Positions 8,273 through 16,726 of a stretch of 64,000 nucleotides of DNA are shown here, one piece after another (within the stretch, counting starts at the first letter, position 1; every line of letters starts with the position of its first letter). Made by a program: the position numbers and the translations under genes. Origin of the DNA: Alteribacillus bidgolensis (GTDB lineage Bacteria > Bacillota > Bacilli > Bacillales > Marinococcaceae). The notes under the pieces were generated by a model that saw only the letters and a program-made list of their open reading frames with translations, made no database searches and was not told the origin of the DNA. The DNA is taken from assembly GCF_002886255.1 (NCBI RefSeq), contig NZ_KZ614149.1, positions 186,001-250,000 of the forward strand, in the 5' to 3' direction.

Positions 8273-8802
8273 AATATATCTATACCATTTTTGTTTTGTT
8301 CAATAAAACATTCTCGAGGAGCGCCAGACAATTGTTTAAGATAAATAAAATCATAGACGGCAAGACCTGTATTAAATGAAAACACCAATAAAAAATAATA
8401 CATATATGGTGGAAATGTAATAGCTCCTAAAAAGGAAGCAAAGTTAATAAACAAGGTTGGAAACAACATGGCACCTACATAAAAGTTCCGCCCCACCGGT
8501 TTTGTGAATTTCATCATGATTGAAGGGAATTTTTGTCTTCTGTTAAATTTGAAGTCAGCTTTGATTCGTACACCCACAAACCATAACGGAATGATATGAA
8601 GCAGAGTGTGCACAGGATACAATAACATTAAGAAGCCAAACGTTTTTAGCATACTTAACTCTGCATAGGTGACTTCATTATAATAAAGACTAAAAACTAA
8701 AAAACTGAATATAAAAGTTATAATTATAAAAGTTAATGAGATAAGCATTAATCTCGAAGGGTTGTATTCTTTTCTTAAGTTAATGGATTTCCAACAATTC
8801 AT
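8254..8802 (-). CDS. yhaJ: YhaJ-like DUF3267 integral membrane protein
   Basis: A 182-aa protein with about four membrane helices (17-40, 53-75, 110-130, 135-155). The N-terminus MNCWKSINLRKEY and the position between prsA and scoC match the DUF3267 protein YhaJ of B. subtilis. DUF3267 proteins are described as possible membrane zincins, but here the motif after helix two reads HTLLH instead of HExxH, so the catalytic Glu is missing and protease activity is doubtful. The ATG follows GAGGGGGAAT on the coding strand. Function is otherwise unknown. Confidence 0.65.
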   Translation of the reverse strand: MNCWKSINLRKEYNPSRLMLISLTFIIITFIFSFLVFSLYYNEVTYAELSMLKTFGFLMLLYPVHTLLHIIPLWFVGVRIKADFKFNRRQKFPSIMMKFTKPVGRNFYVGAMLFPTLFINFASFLGAITFPPYMYYFLLVFSFNTGLAVYDFIYLKQLSGAPRECFIEQNKNGIDILLKQPI

Positions 8803-8930
8803 GAGGATTCCCCCTCTCTCTACTACCTAATTGAATAATTTAAAGCCTAAAGCGTCAAAAATCAATAGAATAATGAAAAATAGTCAAAAGAAAAACCTTT
8901 TCGACAATTCTGGACAAGAGAGGGTTCCCT

Positions 8931-9024
8931 TTAGTAAAACTTGGCTTACCGTCCATTCTTATGGCGGAAGACGAAGTTTTGCTTATAATTTGATCCTTTA
9001 ACAAAGTTATATATTCCTAAAGTA
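8931..9024 (-). repeat. Intergenic palindromic repeat (about 94 bp family), copy A
   Basis: On the minus strand it starts TACTTTAGGAA, contains the stem CTTTGTTAAAGGATCAAA and CTTCCGCC, and ends in a slightly decayed terminator-like hairpin and TTTTACTAA. It directly abuts copy B. The two fill most of the 376-base gap between the yhaJ-like gene and scoC. The rest, 8803-8930, shows nothing recognisable. Confidence 0.85.
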
Positions 9025-9118
9025 TTAGAAAAACTCGGCTTACCGCCGAGTCCTATGGCGGAAGACGAAGTTTTGCTTATACTTTGATCCTTTAACAAAG
9101 TTATATATTCCTAAAGTA
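9025..9118 (-). repeat. Intergenic palindromic repeat, copy B (tandem with A)
   Basis: Same orientation and length as copy A with no spacer. It ends in the intact form: CTCGGCGGTAAGCCGAG followed by TTTTTCTAA. The tandem arrangement occurs only here in the window. Confidence 0.88.
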
Positions 9119-9119
9119 T

Positions 9120-9152
9120 AAAAAATGTCTGGTTCGCAATCGGAACCAGACA
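9120..9152 (-). terminator. Rho-independent terminator of scoC
   Basis: Read on the minus strand: stem TGTCTGGTTCC / GAACCAGACA around a short loop, followed directly by six T residues, 27 bases after the scoC stop. Confidence 0.85.
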
Positions 9153-9178
9153 CTGAAAAAACGGATAAAAATATTATG

Positions 9179-9742
9179 TTACTCGGAAGGTTTTACAGGG
9201 GTGAGGGTACCATTTTCTTCTGTAAACTCTTCATCAAACGTAAACAAGGACTTTTCGAATATCTCCATGAAATCTTCACCGTAAATATGACGAAGAATAG
9301 TTGTAAGCTCTGAAAAATCAGGAAATTTCCCGTAGAGTTCTTTAATTGGCAATGCGCCGTTATATACACTATACGTATCTGGATTATATGCTTCAATTGT
9401 TGCTAATAATAACTTATCTCCTTCTGGTGTTAATTCAATATACGTGTTTCTTTTATCATTTGTTTTTTTAGAAAATGTCAATAATTCTCTTTCCTCAAGT
9501 TTTTTTGAGAAGTTGAATGCTGTGGAAACATGCATTACGCCAAATTTTGCTATATCTGAAATGGAAGCTCCCTCCATATGATATGCAATCCATAAAATTT
9601 GGTGTTCATTAATATTTAAATTATATGGTTTAATCCATTGCTGCCAATCTTTTTCAACAGATTTCCATAATGCTTTTGTAATCTGGGCAAATTTATGGCT
9701 GAACAGTATAGACTGTTTTGTAGAAAAAGAAGACTGGTCCAT
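9179..9742 (-). CDS. scoC: Transition-state regulator ScoC (Hpr), MarR family
   Basis: A 187-aa MarR-type winged-helix regulator. The helix-turn-helix lies around NINEHQILWIAYHMEGASISDIAKFGVMHVST, and the wing around FSKKTNDKRNTYIELTPEG (two separate segments). Sequence and length match Hpr/ScoC, which in B. subtilis represses extracellular protease, peptide-transport and sporulation genes and acts as a cytoplasmic dimer. The neighbours yhaJ-like and yhaH are the same as in B. subtilis. The coding-strand ATG is preceded by GGGAGGGGAGGGAGAAG, a very strong ribosome site. A dedicated terminator follows. Confidence 0.93.
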   Translation of the reverse strand: MDQSSFSTKQSILFSHKFAQITKALWKSVEKDWQQWIKPYNLNINEHQILWIAYHMEGASISDIAKFGVMHVSTAFNFSKKLEERELLTFSKKTNDKRNTYIELTPEGDKLLLATIEAYNPDTYSVYNGALPIKELYGKFPDFSELTTILRHIYGEDFMEIFEKSLFTFDEEFTEENGTLTPVKPSE

Positions 9743-9825
9743 CTTCTCCCTCCCCTCCCTGGTATTATTGTAATAAAAAGATTAATTAATTTATTTTTCC
9801 AAAAATTAAAGATGCTAAACGACAA

Positions 9826-10182
9826 TTATTCAGACTCTTTACGAATTTGATCATTTAATTCAGCAATAGCATCTGAAATTTCTTTCACTTGATGTTGGAT
9901 GGCTTCTACTTCTGGTTCGACTTCCTCTTTATAGCGGCTGTATGTTCTTTTCATCTCTTGTGTTAAGCCATCAACAGCTTCGAAACCTTCAGTAGCCGCA
10001 TAGCGCCAGTCTTGAACTGTATCTCTTCCTTTGCTTGCAGCTTTTTGATTAAGAGATCTCCAATTAAAGTTCTTAAAAGAATCTCTTGTCCTGTCTCCAG
10101 AAGCGGGAGCAGTAAGCAAGGCAGAAAGCCCTCCAATAACAAAACCGGTAAATATGCCAGTAAATAATGATTTCGAATCCAC
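9826..10182 (-). CDS. yhaH: YtxH-domain protein YhaH
   Basis: A 118-aa protein with an N-terminal glycine-rich membrane segment (LFTGIFTGFVIGGLSALLTAP) and a long amphipathic, coiled-coil-like C-terminal half (about 65-118), typical of YtxH/YhaH general-stress-type proteins. GTG start; AAAGGATAGGTGG lies just upstream. YhaH sits upstream of scoC in B. subtilis too. A biochemical role is not established; anchoring at the inner membrane face is inferred from the single segment. Confidence 0.8.
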   Translation of the reverse strand: MDSKSLFTGIFTGFVIGGLSALLTAPASGDRTRDSFKNFNWRSLNQKAASKGRDTVQDWRYAATEGFEAVDGLTQEMKRTYSRYKEEVEPEVEAIQHQVKEISDAIAELNDQIRKESE

Positions 10183-10213
10183 TCTACCACCTATCCTTTC
10201 TCTCTTTTTTTAC

Positions 10214-10284
10214 ACTTTTAGGAAAGTATAAGAAAACTACGGCATTCGCAATAATGCTTTGCCGACAAGCCGAGTTTTCTCTAA
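10214..10284 (+). repeat. Intergenic palindromic repeat, short degenerate copy C
   Basis: Starts CTTTTAGGAAAGTATAAG and ends in TTTGCCGACAAGCCGAG followed by TTTTCTCTAA. It lacks the CTTTGTTAAAG stem of the full element. It lies between the yhaH 5' end and the serC terminator. Confidence 0.75.
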
Positions 10285-10387
10285 CAATATTTATTAAAAT
10301 ATTATTCTTTTATAACAGTATAGAGAAAAATTTTGACAATGAAAAGCATTCTAGGGTATTTAGCGTTAAAAAGAGAAAAAATGAAAA

Positions 10388-10425
10388 GAAAAAAGCTGTC
10401 CACAGATTTATCATCTGAAAACAGC
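10388..10425 (-). terminator. Terminator of serC
   Basis: Read on the minus strand: an interrupted stem GCTGT...CAGAT / ATCTG...ACAGC followed by TTTTTTC, 29 bases after the serC stop. Confidence 0.75.
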
Positions 10426-10453
10426 AAGAAATTAAATCGGTTACGTTTAAAAG

Positions 10454-11539
10454 TTATTGATTTTTTTGTTGAAAATCGATCATAAAATCTTTTAAGGCTT
10501 TACAGGATTCAACAGAAACAGCATTATATATAGAAGCTCTGCATCCTCCAACAGACCGGTGACCGTTTAAACCCACAAAACCTGCTTGTTTTGCTTCCAT
10601 AAGAAATTTTTGGTTTAAATCTTCCTTTTTAAGATTAAAGGTTACATTCATATATGAACGGCTTTCTTCTTGAGCATGCCCCTTATAAAAGCCACCGCTG
10701 TTATCAATTACGTCGTAAAGCAGTTCTGCTTTTTCTTTATTACGTATTTGCATACCAGCTGCACCGCCGTTATCTTTGATCCAATGCAATACTTTATTAA
10801 GCATATAAATGGCAAATGTCGGCGGGGTATGATACAAAGAATTCTTTTCAACATGTGTGTTGTATTTTAATAATGTAGGGATATTTTCTTTTGATTGTTC
10901 AAGAAGTTCTTTTTTCACTATTACTAGCGTAACTCCTGATGGCCCAAGGTTTTTTTGCGCACCAGCATAGATAAAAGAGAAACGATCTACTGGAATTGGT
11001 TTGCTTAAGATATCACTTGACATATCTGCAAAGAGGGGCGCGCTCGTGTTTAAATCGAAATCATGGTACTGCGTGCCAAAAATCGTATTATTTGAAGTAA
11101 TATGAACATAGGCATCATCACTGCTTGTTTCTATGCTGTTTCTATCGGGAATATACGTATAGTTACTTTCTTTAGATGCTGCACCTATTTTTGTCTCTCC
11201 CAACGCTTTTGCCTCTTTTAAAGCTTTTTCAGACCAGGCCCCCGTAAGTATATAGTTTGCTGTTTTTCCATTGGTAAGAAAATTCATTGGAATCATTGAA
11301 AACTGAAGACTGGCTCCTCCCTGTATTAAGAGGACTTCATAATCATCTGGAACGTTTAGAAGGTCTTTTACTAAAGAAATTGCTTCATTATGTACAGCTT
11401 CATAATCTTTGCTACGATGACTTAATTCCATCACAGACATCCCAGTGTTATTAAAATTCACGAGTTCTTTTTGCGCTTCTTCCAGGACCTCGACAGGAAG
11501 AGCTGCAGGACCTGCATTAAAATTATGGGCTCTGGCCAT
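10454..11539 (-). CDS. serC: Phosphoserine aminotransferase SerC
   Basis: A 361-aa PLP-dependent class V aminotransferase, normal length. It begins MARAHNFNAGPAALP, and the catalytic lysine is K196 in YAGAQKNLGPSG. It converts 3-phosphohydroxypyruvate and glutamate to phosphoserine, and also serves the pyridoxal pathway. I start at the ATG at 11539, not 27 bases earlier, because GGAGTGGAG is correctly placed there and the product begins at the family-typical residue. The gene follows hit on the same strand but is separated from it by a terminator. The leader carries a perfect dyad at 11605-11623. Confidence 0.95.
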   Translation of the reverse strand: MARAHNFNAGPAALPVEVLEEAQKELVNFNNTGMSVMELSHRSKDYEAVHNEAISLVKDLLNVPDDYEVLLIQGGASLQFSMIPMNFLTNGKTANYILTGAWSEKALKEAKALGETKIGAASKESNYTYIPDRNSIETSSDDAYVHITSNNTIFGTQYHDFDLNTSAPLFADMSSDILSKPIPVDRFSFIYAGAQKNLGPSGVTLVIVKKELLEQSKENIPTLLKYNTHVEKNSLYHTPPTFAIYMLNKVLHWIKDNGGAAGMQIRNKEKAELLYDVIDNSGGFYKGHAQEESRSYMNVTFNLKKEDLNQKFLMEAKQAGFVGLNGHRSVGGCRASIYNAVSVESCKALKDFMIDFQQKNQ

Positions 11540-11604
11540 ATTCTCCACTCCTTTTATAACTAACAAAATTAATAAATTGCTTTTGTGAATATCCTAACAA
11601 AACT

Positions 11605-11623
11605 GTATTAGAAGTGCTAATAC
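11605..11623. promoter_or_regulatory. Perfect dyad in the serC leader, possible operator
   Basis: GTATTAG AAGTG CTAATAC: two seven-base arms, perfectly symmetric, about 65-85 bases upstream of the serC start. No T-tract follows on the serC strand, so it is not an obvious terminator. It could be a repressor site; no regulator is recognised. Confidence 0.3.
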
Positions 11624-11682
11624 TTTTTTGAAAAAGAAGCAGAAAAGTAGAAATTTTTATTGATTGTTCTTTGTTGTTTTGT

Positions 11683-11710
11683 AAAAAAACCTGCTGGATC
11701 ATCCAACAGG
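11683..11710 (-). terminator. Terminator of hit
   Basis: On the minus strand: stem CCTGTTGGA / TCCAGCAGG with a three-base loop, followed by TTTTTTTAC, 22 bases after the hit stop. Confidence 0.88.
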
Positions 11711-11731
11711 AAATAATGCTTATATCATTGT

Positions 11732-12160
11732 TTAAAGGTGCTGGTTAATCCCTTGGGCAATTTGCTGAAGTTCTTCTGCTGAATATTTACTGCTGTTATC
11801 CTGCCAAGTCGGCTGAAAACCATCTTCTGTTCCATAGCGGGGGATAAAGTGCAGATGATAATGAAAAACAGATTGAGAAGCAGCTTCCCCGTTATTATTA
11901 ACAAGATTTAACCCCGCAGGATTGAATTCTTTTTTGATGGCATTAGCGATGTTAGGGACAACTCGGAATAACTGAGAAGCCGTATCTTCTTGCAATTCAT
12001 ATACATTTGGCTGATGATCTTTAGGTATTAATAAAGTATGACCTTTTGTAACTTGTCCAATATCTGCAAAAGCTATGACATTGCCGTCTTCGTATACAAT
12101 AGAAGCAGGAATGTCACCGGCAACTATTTTACAAAAAATACAGTTTTCGTCTCTTTTCAT
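11732..12160 (-). CDS. hit: HIT-family nucleotide-binding hydrolase Hit
   Basis: A 142-aa histidine-triad protein. The N-terminal CIFC (C7, C10) is a usual zinc-binding half, GHTLLIPKDH supplies H41, and the triad H100-Y-H102-L-H104 precedes FIPRYG. HIT proteins hydrolyse nucleoside phosphoramidates or dinucleoside polyphosphates in the cytoplasm; the exact substrate of Bacillus Hit is not certain. Its place near ecsABC and serC follows B. subtilis. The divergent acyl-CoA ligase shares the intergenic region, where each has its own sigma-A-like promoter. Confidence 0.92.
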   Translation of the reverse strand: MKRDENCIFCKIVAGDIPASIVYEDGNVIAFADIGQVTKGHTLLIPKDHQPNVYELQEDTASQLFRVVPNIANAIKKEFNPAGLNLVNNNGEAASQSVFHYHLHFIPRYGTEDGFQPTWQDNSSKYSAEELQQIAQGINQHL

Positions 12161-12198
12161 CTTTTTCTCTCCTTTGGTGAAAGTATCTATTTTCCATT

Positions 12199-12227
12199 AT
12201 CTTATCAGCCAATGTAAGTGAAAACAA
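12199..12227 (-). promoter_or_regulatory. Probable sigma-A promoter for hit
   Basis: Minus-strand TTGTTT, 17-base spacer, TAAGAT, about 40 bases upstream of the hit start. Reasonable but not perfect match to consensus. Confidence 0.45.
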
Positions 12228-12267
12228 TAAGTGCATCTGTATTATAACTGAATAATTAATAAAATTC

Positions 12268-12296
12268 TTACAATTGAATATGGAGAATGATATAAT
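12268..12296 (+). promoter_or_regulatory. Probable sigma-A promoter for the acyl-CoA ligase
   Basis: TTACAA, 17-base spacer, perfect TATAAT. The downstream gene starts 42 bases later with AAAGGAGGAAT as ribosome site. Confidence 0.6.
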
Positions 12297-12337
12297 ACTA
12301 TTATCTTACTGGTAATGAAGGCAAAGGAGGAATTATA

Positions 12338-13927
12338 ATGTATGTCCCTCTTGTACTAACACAGTTTCTTGACCGAGCAGTCGAACTATATGGAGAAAAA
12401 ATTGCAGTTATTGATGAAAACAAAAAAGTAACGTATTCAGAATTAAACGATAGGGTGAATCAATTATCGCACGGTTTGAAAGCGCTTAATATAAAAAAAG
12501 GCGATAAAGTTGCTTATCTCGCTCCTAACACACTTGAAATGCTAGAAGGGTTTTATGGCGTGTTCCAGCTTGGCGCTGTTATGACACCCCTTAACACTAG
12601 GTTGAAACCAGAGGATTATCAATTTATTTTAAACCATAGTGAAAGTAAAGTTTTGTTTGTAGAAAACGAATTATTTCCATTGATCCAACCAATTGTTCCG
12701 AAACTTGAGACAGTAGAAACAATTATTGTTCACGGAGCTGAGTCGAATAGGGAAGAATATAAAAGTTATGACATTTGGCGTGAACAATTTTCAAAGGAAT
12801 CTGTTGAACGAGTGGAACTCGATGAACATGACATTGCAAGTCTGCTTTATACAAGCGGCACTACGGGCAATCCAAAAGGAGTATTGCTTACACATCGCAG
12901 CAATTACTTGCACGCTATGTCAACAATGCATCACCTTCGCGTTTCCGATCAAGATACGCTTTTACACGTTTTGCCAATGTTTCATGTGAATGGGTGGGGA
13001 TCTCCTTTTTATTATACTGCAAACGGAGCTACGCAGGTTATGCAAAGGAAAGTAGAACCTGCTTCCATTTTTGGGAATATACAAAAACATAATGCAACAG
13101 TAGCTCATATGGCCCCAACGGTCTTAAACATACTGTTAGAATATTACAGTTTAAATAAAGAACGATTAAATACAGACCAGGACATGCGCATTGTAATTGC
13201 TGGTTCTGCACCGCCTCCTGCATTTGTAACAAAAGTAGAAAAAGATCTCGGCTGGGAATTCATACAAGTTTACGGGATGACCGAGATTTCTCCGCTCGTC
13301 ACTATTTCACAAATTCGTCCACAGCATTCTCATTTGTCTATAGAAGAAAAACATTCAACGAAAGCCAAAACCGGATACGCTATGATAGGGTCAGAAGTAA
13401 GGGTGGTAGATGAAAAAGGGAACCAGGTACCAGCAGATGGCAAAACAATAGGGGAAGTAATTGTTCGTTCAAATAATGCAATGGAGGGATATTTAAAAAA
13501 TCCGGAAGCAACCTCAGATACGATAAAAAACGGCTGGCTGCATACAGGAGATATGGCAGTGGTCGATACAAATGGTTACATTCAAATTGTAGACAGAAAA
13601 AAAGATGTAATCATAAGTGGTGGAGAAAATATATCTTCAATCGAAGTAGAAGGATATTTGTATAACCATCCGGATGTAGTAGAAGCAGCCGTTGTTGCTG
13701 CTCCTCATGAAAAATGGGGAGAGGTTCCTCATGCTGTCGTCGTTAAAAGAGAAGGGTCTAATGTTTCGGATCAAGAATTAATAAACTTTGCTAGAAGTAA
13801 AATGGCTCATTTTAAAGCACCAAAAAGCATATCGTTTATTGACGCACTCCCCAAAACGGCTTCTGGCAAAATTCAGAAAGTACAGCTTCGTAAAGAGTTT
13901 TGGGGGGAAAAACGAAAAGTTAATTAG
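12338..13927 (+). CDS. Fatty-acid/carboxylate CoA ligase (AMP-forming)
   Basis: A 529-aa ANL-superfamily enzyme: phosphate-binding loop LLYTSGTTGNPKG at about 169-181, adenine motif IQVYGMTE, hinge and adenylate motif WLHTGD...IVDRKKDVIISGGENI, and C-terminal PKTASGKIQK with the adenylation lysine near 511. It activates a carboxylic acid, probably medium- or long-chain, as acyl-AMP and then acyl-CoA. Length and the MYVPLVLTQFLDRAV start resemble Bacillus long-chain-fatty-acid and DmdB-like ligases; the exact acid cannot be read from sequence. It is monocistronic, with its own promoter and terminator, divergent from hit. Confidence 0.85.
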   Translation: MYVPLVLTQFLDRAVELYGEKIAVIDENKKVTYSELNDRVNQLSHGLKALNIKKGDKVAYLAPNTLEMLEGFYGVFQLGAVMTPLNTRLKPEDYQFILNHSESKVLFVENELFPLIQPIVPKLETVETIIVHGAESNREEYKSYDIWREQFSKESVERVELDEHDIASLLYTSGTTGNPKGVLLTHRSNYLHAMSTMHHLRVSDQDTLLHVLPMFHVNGWGSPFYYTANGATQVMQRKVEPASIFGNIQKHNATVAHMAPTVLNILLEYYSLNKERLNTDQDMRIVIAGSAPPPAFVTKVEKDLGWEFIQVYGMTEISPLVTISQIRPQHSHLSIEEKHSTKAKTGYAMIGSEVRVVDEKGNQVPADGKTIGEVIVRSNNAMEGYLKNPEATSDTIKNGWLHTGDMAVVDTNGYIQIVDRKKDVIISGGENISSIEVEGYLYNHPDVVEAAVVAAPHEKWGEVPHAVVVKREGSNVSDQELINFARSKMAHFKAPKSISFIDALPKTASGKIQKVQLRKEFWGEKRKVN

Positions 13928-13956
13928 TTCTAACAAGAAAACGCAAAATAATTAAG

Positions 13957-13995
13957 GGAGAATGCTTCACTTTAGTGGAGTGTTCTCTCTTTTTA
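13957..13995 (+). terminator. Terminator after the acyl-CoA ligase
   Basis: Thirteen-base stem GAGAATGCTTCAC / GTGGAGTGTTCTC, fully paired when G-U pairs are allowed, with a short loop and a following TCTTTTTAT tract. Confidence 0.8.
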
Positions 13996-14126
13996 TCCAC
14001 TTGGATTTGCCGGCTAGCGGAGTTTTTCTAAAGTCAGGAGGTATCATAACGCCATATAATTGTCAGGAAATACGGATTCAAGACTGTGATACAATAAATA
14101 TTGAAAAAATGAGAAAAGGTGAGGGT

Positions 14127-14615
14127 ATGAAAAAAATTAGAAATGTAGTTTTCCTTCTTGGTATATCTGTTATTCTTGCTGCATGTTCTGAATCTGAAAA
14201 TGCCGGGCCGCCTGTAGGAGAACAAGAAGAAAAAGGATATGATATATTGGAAACCACAGCTTCCGCTGCAGAGGGTCCGCAATTTTTAGAACACGCCAAC
14301 GGCTCTATTCCATCAATTTATGAAGAAACTGCTGGCCATCAAGAACTTTTAACACACATTCCATGTTATTGCGGATGCGGAGAGTCTGCTGGTCATGATC
14401 ATGCGTTTGACTGTTTTATAGATCATGTAAATGAAGATGGTACTGTTGTATGGAACAATCATGGTATGAAATGCGGCGTGTGCCTTGAGATAGCAGCTAG
14501 AGCTGTGGACATGAAAAATGATGGGTATTCAGATAAAGAAATTCGGGAAACTATTGATAAAGCTTATATTGACAGTGGTATGGAACCTACTTCAACACCG
14601 AAGCCGCAAGCATGA
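14127..14615 (+). CDS. PCYCGC-motif lipoprotein
   Basis: A 162-aa exported lipoprotein. The signal peptide ends in lipobox LAAC (C20). A Cys-rich core starts near residue 79 with PCYCGCGESAGHDHAFDCF and continues with GMKCGVCLEIA, the pattern of the PCYCGC family. The His/Cys set suggests metal or thiol chemistry outside the membrane, but no reaction is established. The ATG at 14127, preceded by AAAGGTGAGGG, is chosen over upstream in-frame starts because it alone gives a signal peptide. It has its own terminator and precedes ecsABC. Confidence 0.82.
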   Translation: MKKIRNVVFLLGISVILAACSESENAGPPVGEQEEKGYDILETTASAAEGPQFLEHANGSIPSIYEETAGHQELLTHIPCYCGCGESAGHDHAFDCFIDHVNEDGTVVWNNHGMKCGVCLEIAARAVDMKNDGYSDKEIRETIDKAYIDSGMEPTSTPKPQA

Positions 14616-14620
14616 AATAG

Positions 14621-14666
14621 AAAAAACCTTTGAAAATGTGGTCTTATCCGTTTCAAAGGTTTTTTA
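14621..14666 (+). terminator. Terminator after the PCYCGC lipoprotein
   Basis: Stem AAAAAACCTTTGAAA / TTTCAAAGGTTTTTT with an interior loop. The descending arm supplies the T-tract. It begins a few bases after the stop. Confidence 0.85.
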
Positions 14667-14754
14667 GCAGCTTCTTTTCCTTCGGATTCAGAGAGGGTAA
14701 AATGAAAATTGTATCGTTGCAGTACTGTGAAAAGCTAGTTAAAGGAGTAAAGAT

Positions 14755-15495
14755 ATGACAGATTTGTTAGAATTAGATAACGTCAGTGGAGGCTACAATA
14801 TCCATAAGCCTGTATTACACGAGCTCAATTTCAATTTAAATAAAGGAGAAATGGTTGGTTTAATAGGTTTAAATGGTGCCGGCAAAAGCACGACCATTAA
14901 ACATGTGCTGGGATTAATGGAACCAAATCAGGGTGAAATCCGTATAAATGGACAACGTTTTCAAGAACACCCTGAAACATATCGAAAAACGTTTACATAT
15001 ATCCCGGAAACTCCTGTATTATATGACGAACTAACGTTATGGGAACACTTAAAATTAACTGCTATGGCATATGGATTAGAAGATAAGATTTTTAAAGAAA
15101 GAGTAACTGGTCTTTTAGAAGAATATAGAATGGAAAAAATGAAAGATTGGTTTCCAAGTCATTTTTCTAAAGGGATGCGCCAAAAAGTAATGATTATGTG
15201 TGCATTCTTAGTGAAACCTGAATTATATATAGTGGATGAACCATTTGTAGGGCTAGATCCTGTAGCTATAAAATCACTCCTTGATATGATGGTACAAATG
15301 AAAGAAGAAGGAGCAGGCATTTTAATGTCTACCCACATCCTGTCTACTGCGGAACGTTATTGTGATCGATTTATTCTTCTGCACGAGGGACAAATCTGTC
15401 TAAGCGGAACGTTAAAAGAATTGAGGGAGCAGGCTGGTATGGCAGATGCTAACTTAGATGATTTATACATAGAAGTAACTAAAGGAGAAATATAA
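14755..15495 (+). CDS. ecsA: ABC transporter ATPase EcsA
   Basis: A 246-aa ABC ATPase: Walker A GLNGAGKST at 38-46, signature FSKGMRQKV near 134, Walker B LYIVDEPFVGLDP and switch STHILSTAERYCD. The ribosome site is AAAGGAG. With EcsB it forms the Ecs transporter, which in Bacillus is needed for regulated intramembrane proteolysis by RasP, protein secretion and competence. The stop shares a base with the ecsB ATG, so the pair is coupled. Gene order ecsA-ecsB-ecsC supports the name over other exporters. Confidence 0.93.
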   Translation: MTDLLELDNVSGGYNIHKPVLHELNFNLNKGEMVGLIGLNGAGKSTTIKHVLGLMEPNQGEIRINGQRFQEHPETYRKTFTYIPETPVLYDELTLWEHLKLTAMAYGLEDKIFKERVTGLLEEYRMEKMKDWFPSHFSKGMRQKVMIMCAFLVKPELYIVDEPFVGLDPVAIKSLLDMMVQMKEEGAGILMSTHILSTAERYCDRFILLHEGQICLSGTLKELREQAGMADANLDDLYIEVTKGEI

Positions 15496-16715
15496 TGGAT
15501 GTTACTGATTTATGGGAAGAACGATCAAAACGTTTTTGGAATGAGGCAATCCGTTACCTTCGACTATTAGGAAACAGCGGTTTTATGTTCAGTTTATATG
15601 CCTTGTTCTTAGCAGGCGGCTATTTTTATCCTTCATTTATCGAATGGCTTCCTGAAACTTTTCCAATTCCTTTCGTACTTACGGCGTTATTCACCTATTT
15701 ACTAACTGTCTGCCCTCTTCGTACATTTCTTAAAGAAGGGGATTTAGTTTTTTTATTGCCTTTAGAAACAAAATTAAAATCTTATTTTCGTAAGTCAGTT
15801 ATCTATTCTATTGTGATGCAATCTGTCCCGTTATCTATTTTATTACTGCTGACTGGCCCACTATTTCAAGATAGAGTATCATCAAATACCAGCTATCTTT
15901 ATATCGTATTATTACTCCTGCTGACAGGAAATGTATGGAACTATGCTGTACGCTGGGCAGAAGTTCGAATACAAGATGATGAAAAACGAAAAGTACACAC
16001 CGGGGGAAGAGCGCTGATTAATACGGTTTATTGTTATTTTCTATTCGTGGCAGCACCGTTGTGGTTTGTATTGACTGTTTTACTGATCATGGTATTTCTT
16101 TTCTGTTTTTATCATATAAAACTTTTAAGAAATCATCCATTGAAATGGGAATTGCTGCTTCGCCTAGAGGAAAAACGTTTATCTGCATTCTATAGGTTTG
16201 TGCAGTCTTTTACAGATGTCCCCCATATAAAAATGGCTGTGAGACGCAGAAAATGGTTATCAGCAGCTGCAGACCGTTTTTTATGGAATTCAGGCTCTAT
16301 ATACTCGGTATTGTTTGGAAAAGCATTCATACGTTCGGGGGAATATTTCGGAATGTATGTAAGGCTTTTGTTAACAAGTGCTTTGGTAATGTATGCCTTT
16401 CCGTCTGAATGGGTTCGGTTGGGAGCTGCTTTGTTGTTTTTATATATGACCAGTGTTCAGTTAAAGACGCTATGGCACCATTTGGATACTATCATGTGGC
16501 CTGATCTATATCCTATTTCTTATCACGAAAAAGAAACGGCTTTCAAACAGTTAATGAAAAAATTATTAATATTTCAGACCATATTGCTGACGGTTGTTTA
16601 CTGGATAGTAAGTGTGAGCGTGTTACCTGGCCTCATGATTTTAGCGGCAGGATTTATATTCAGTCTAACGTACCCGGTGTATAAAGGGAAAAGGAGCGTA
16701 CTCCAAACGAATTAG
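15495..16715 (+). CDS. ecsB: ABC transporter membrane subunit EcsB
   Basis: A 406-aa integral membrane protein with several hydrophobic segments: about 35-55, 58-75, 105-125, 130-150, 175-205, and C-terminal ones around 295-325 and 355-395. Between the two halves lies a long cytoplasmic stretch rich in Arg/Lys (FVQSFTDVPHIKMAVRRRKW). This is the EcsB layout. It starts on the last base of the ecsA stop codon and is followed at 11 bases by ecsC. The substrate of the complex is not known with certainty. Confidence 0.9.
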   Translation: MDVTDLWEERSKRFWNEAIRYLRLLGNSGFMFSLYALFLAGGYFYPSFIEWLPETFPIPFVLTALFTYLLTVCPLRTFLKEGDLVFLLPLETKLKSYFRKSVIYSIVMQSVPLSILLLLTGPLFQDRVSSNTSYLYIVLLLLLTGNVWNYAVRWAEVRIQDDEKRKVHTGGRALINTVYCYFLFVAAPLWFVLTVLLIMVFLFCFYHIKLLRNHPLKWELLLRLEEKRLSAFYRFVQSFTDVPHIKMAVRRRKWLSAAADRFLWNSGSIYSVLFGKAFIRSGEYFGMYVRLLLTSALVMYAFPSEWVRLGAALLFLYMTSVQLKTLWHHLDTIMWPDLYPISYHEKETAFKQLMKKLLIFQTILLTVVYWIVSVSVLPGLMILAAGFIFSLTYPVYKGKRSVLQTN

Positions 16716-16726
16716 GAGGAGGATTA

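Noticed and set aside
8931..9118. Tandem repeats as a possible CRISPR array
   Set aside because: Units abut with no spacer, are 94 bases long and occur as single copies elsewhere; no cas genes are present.
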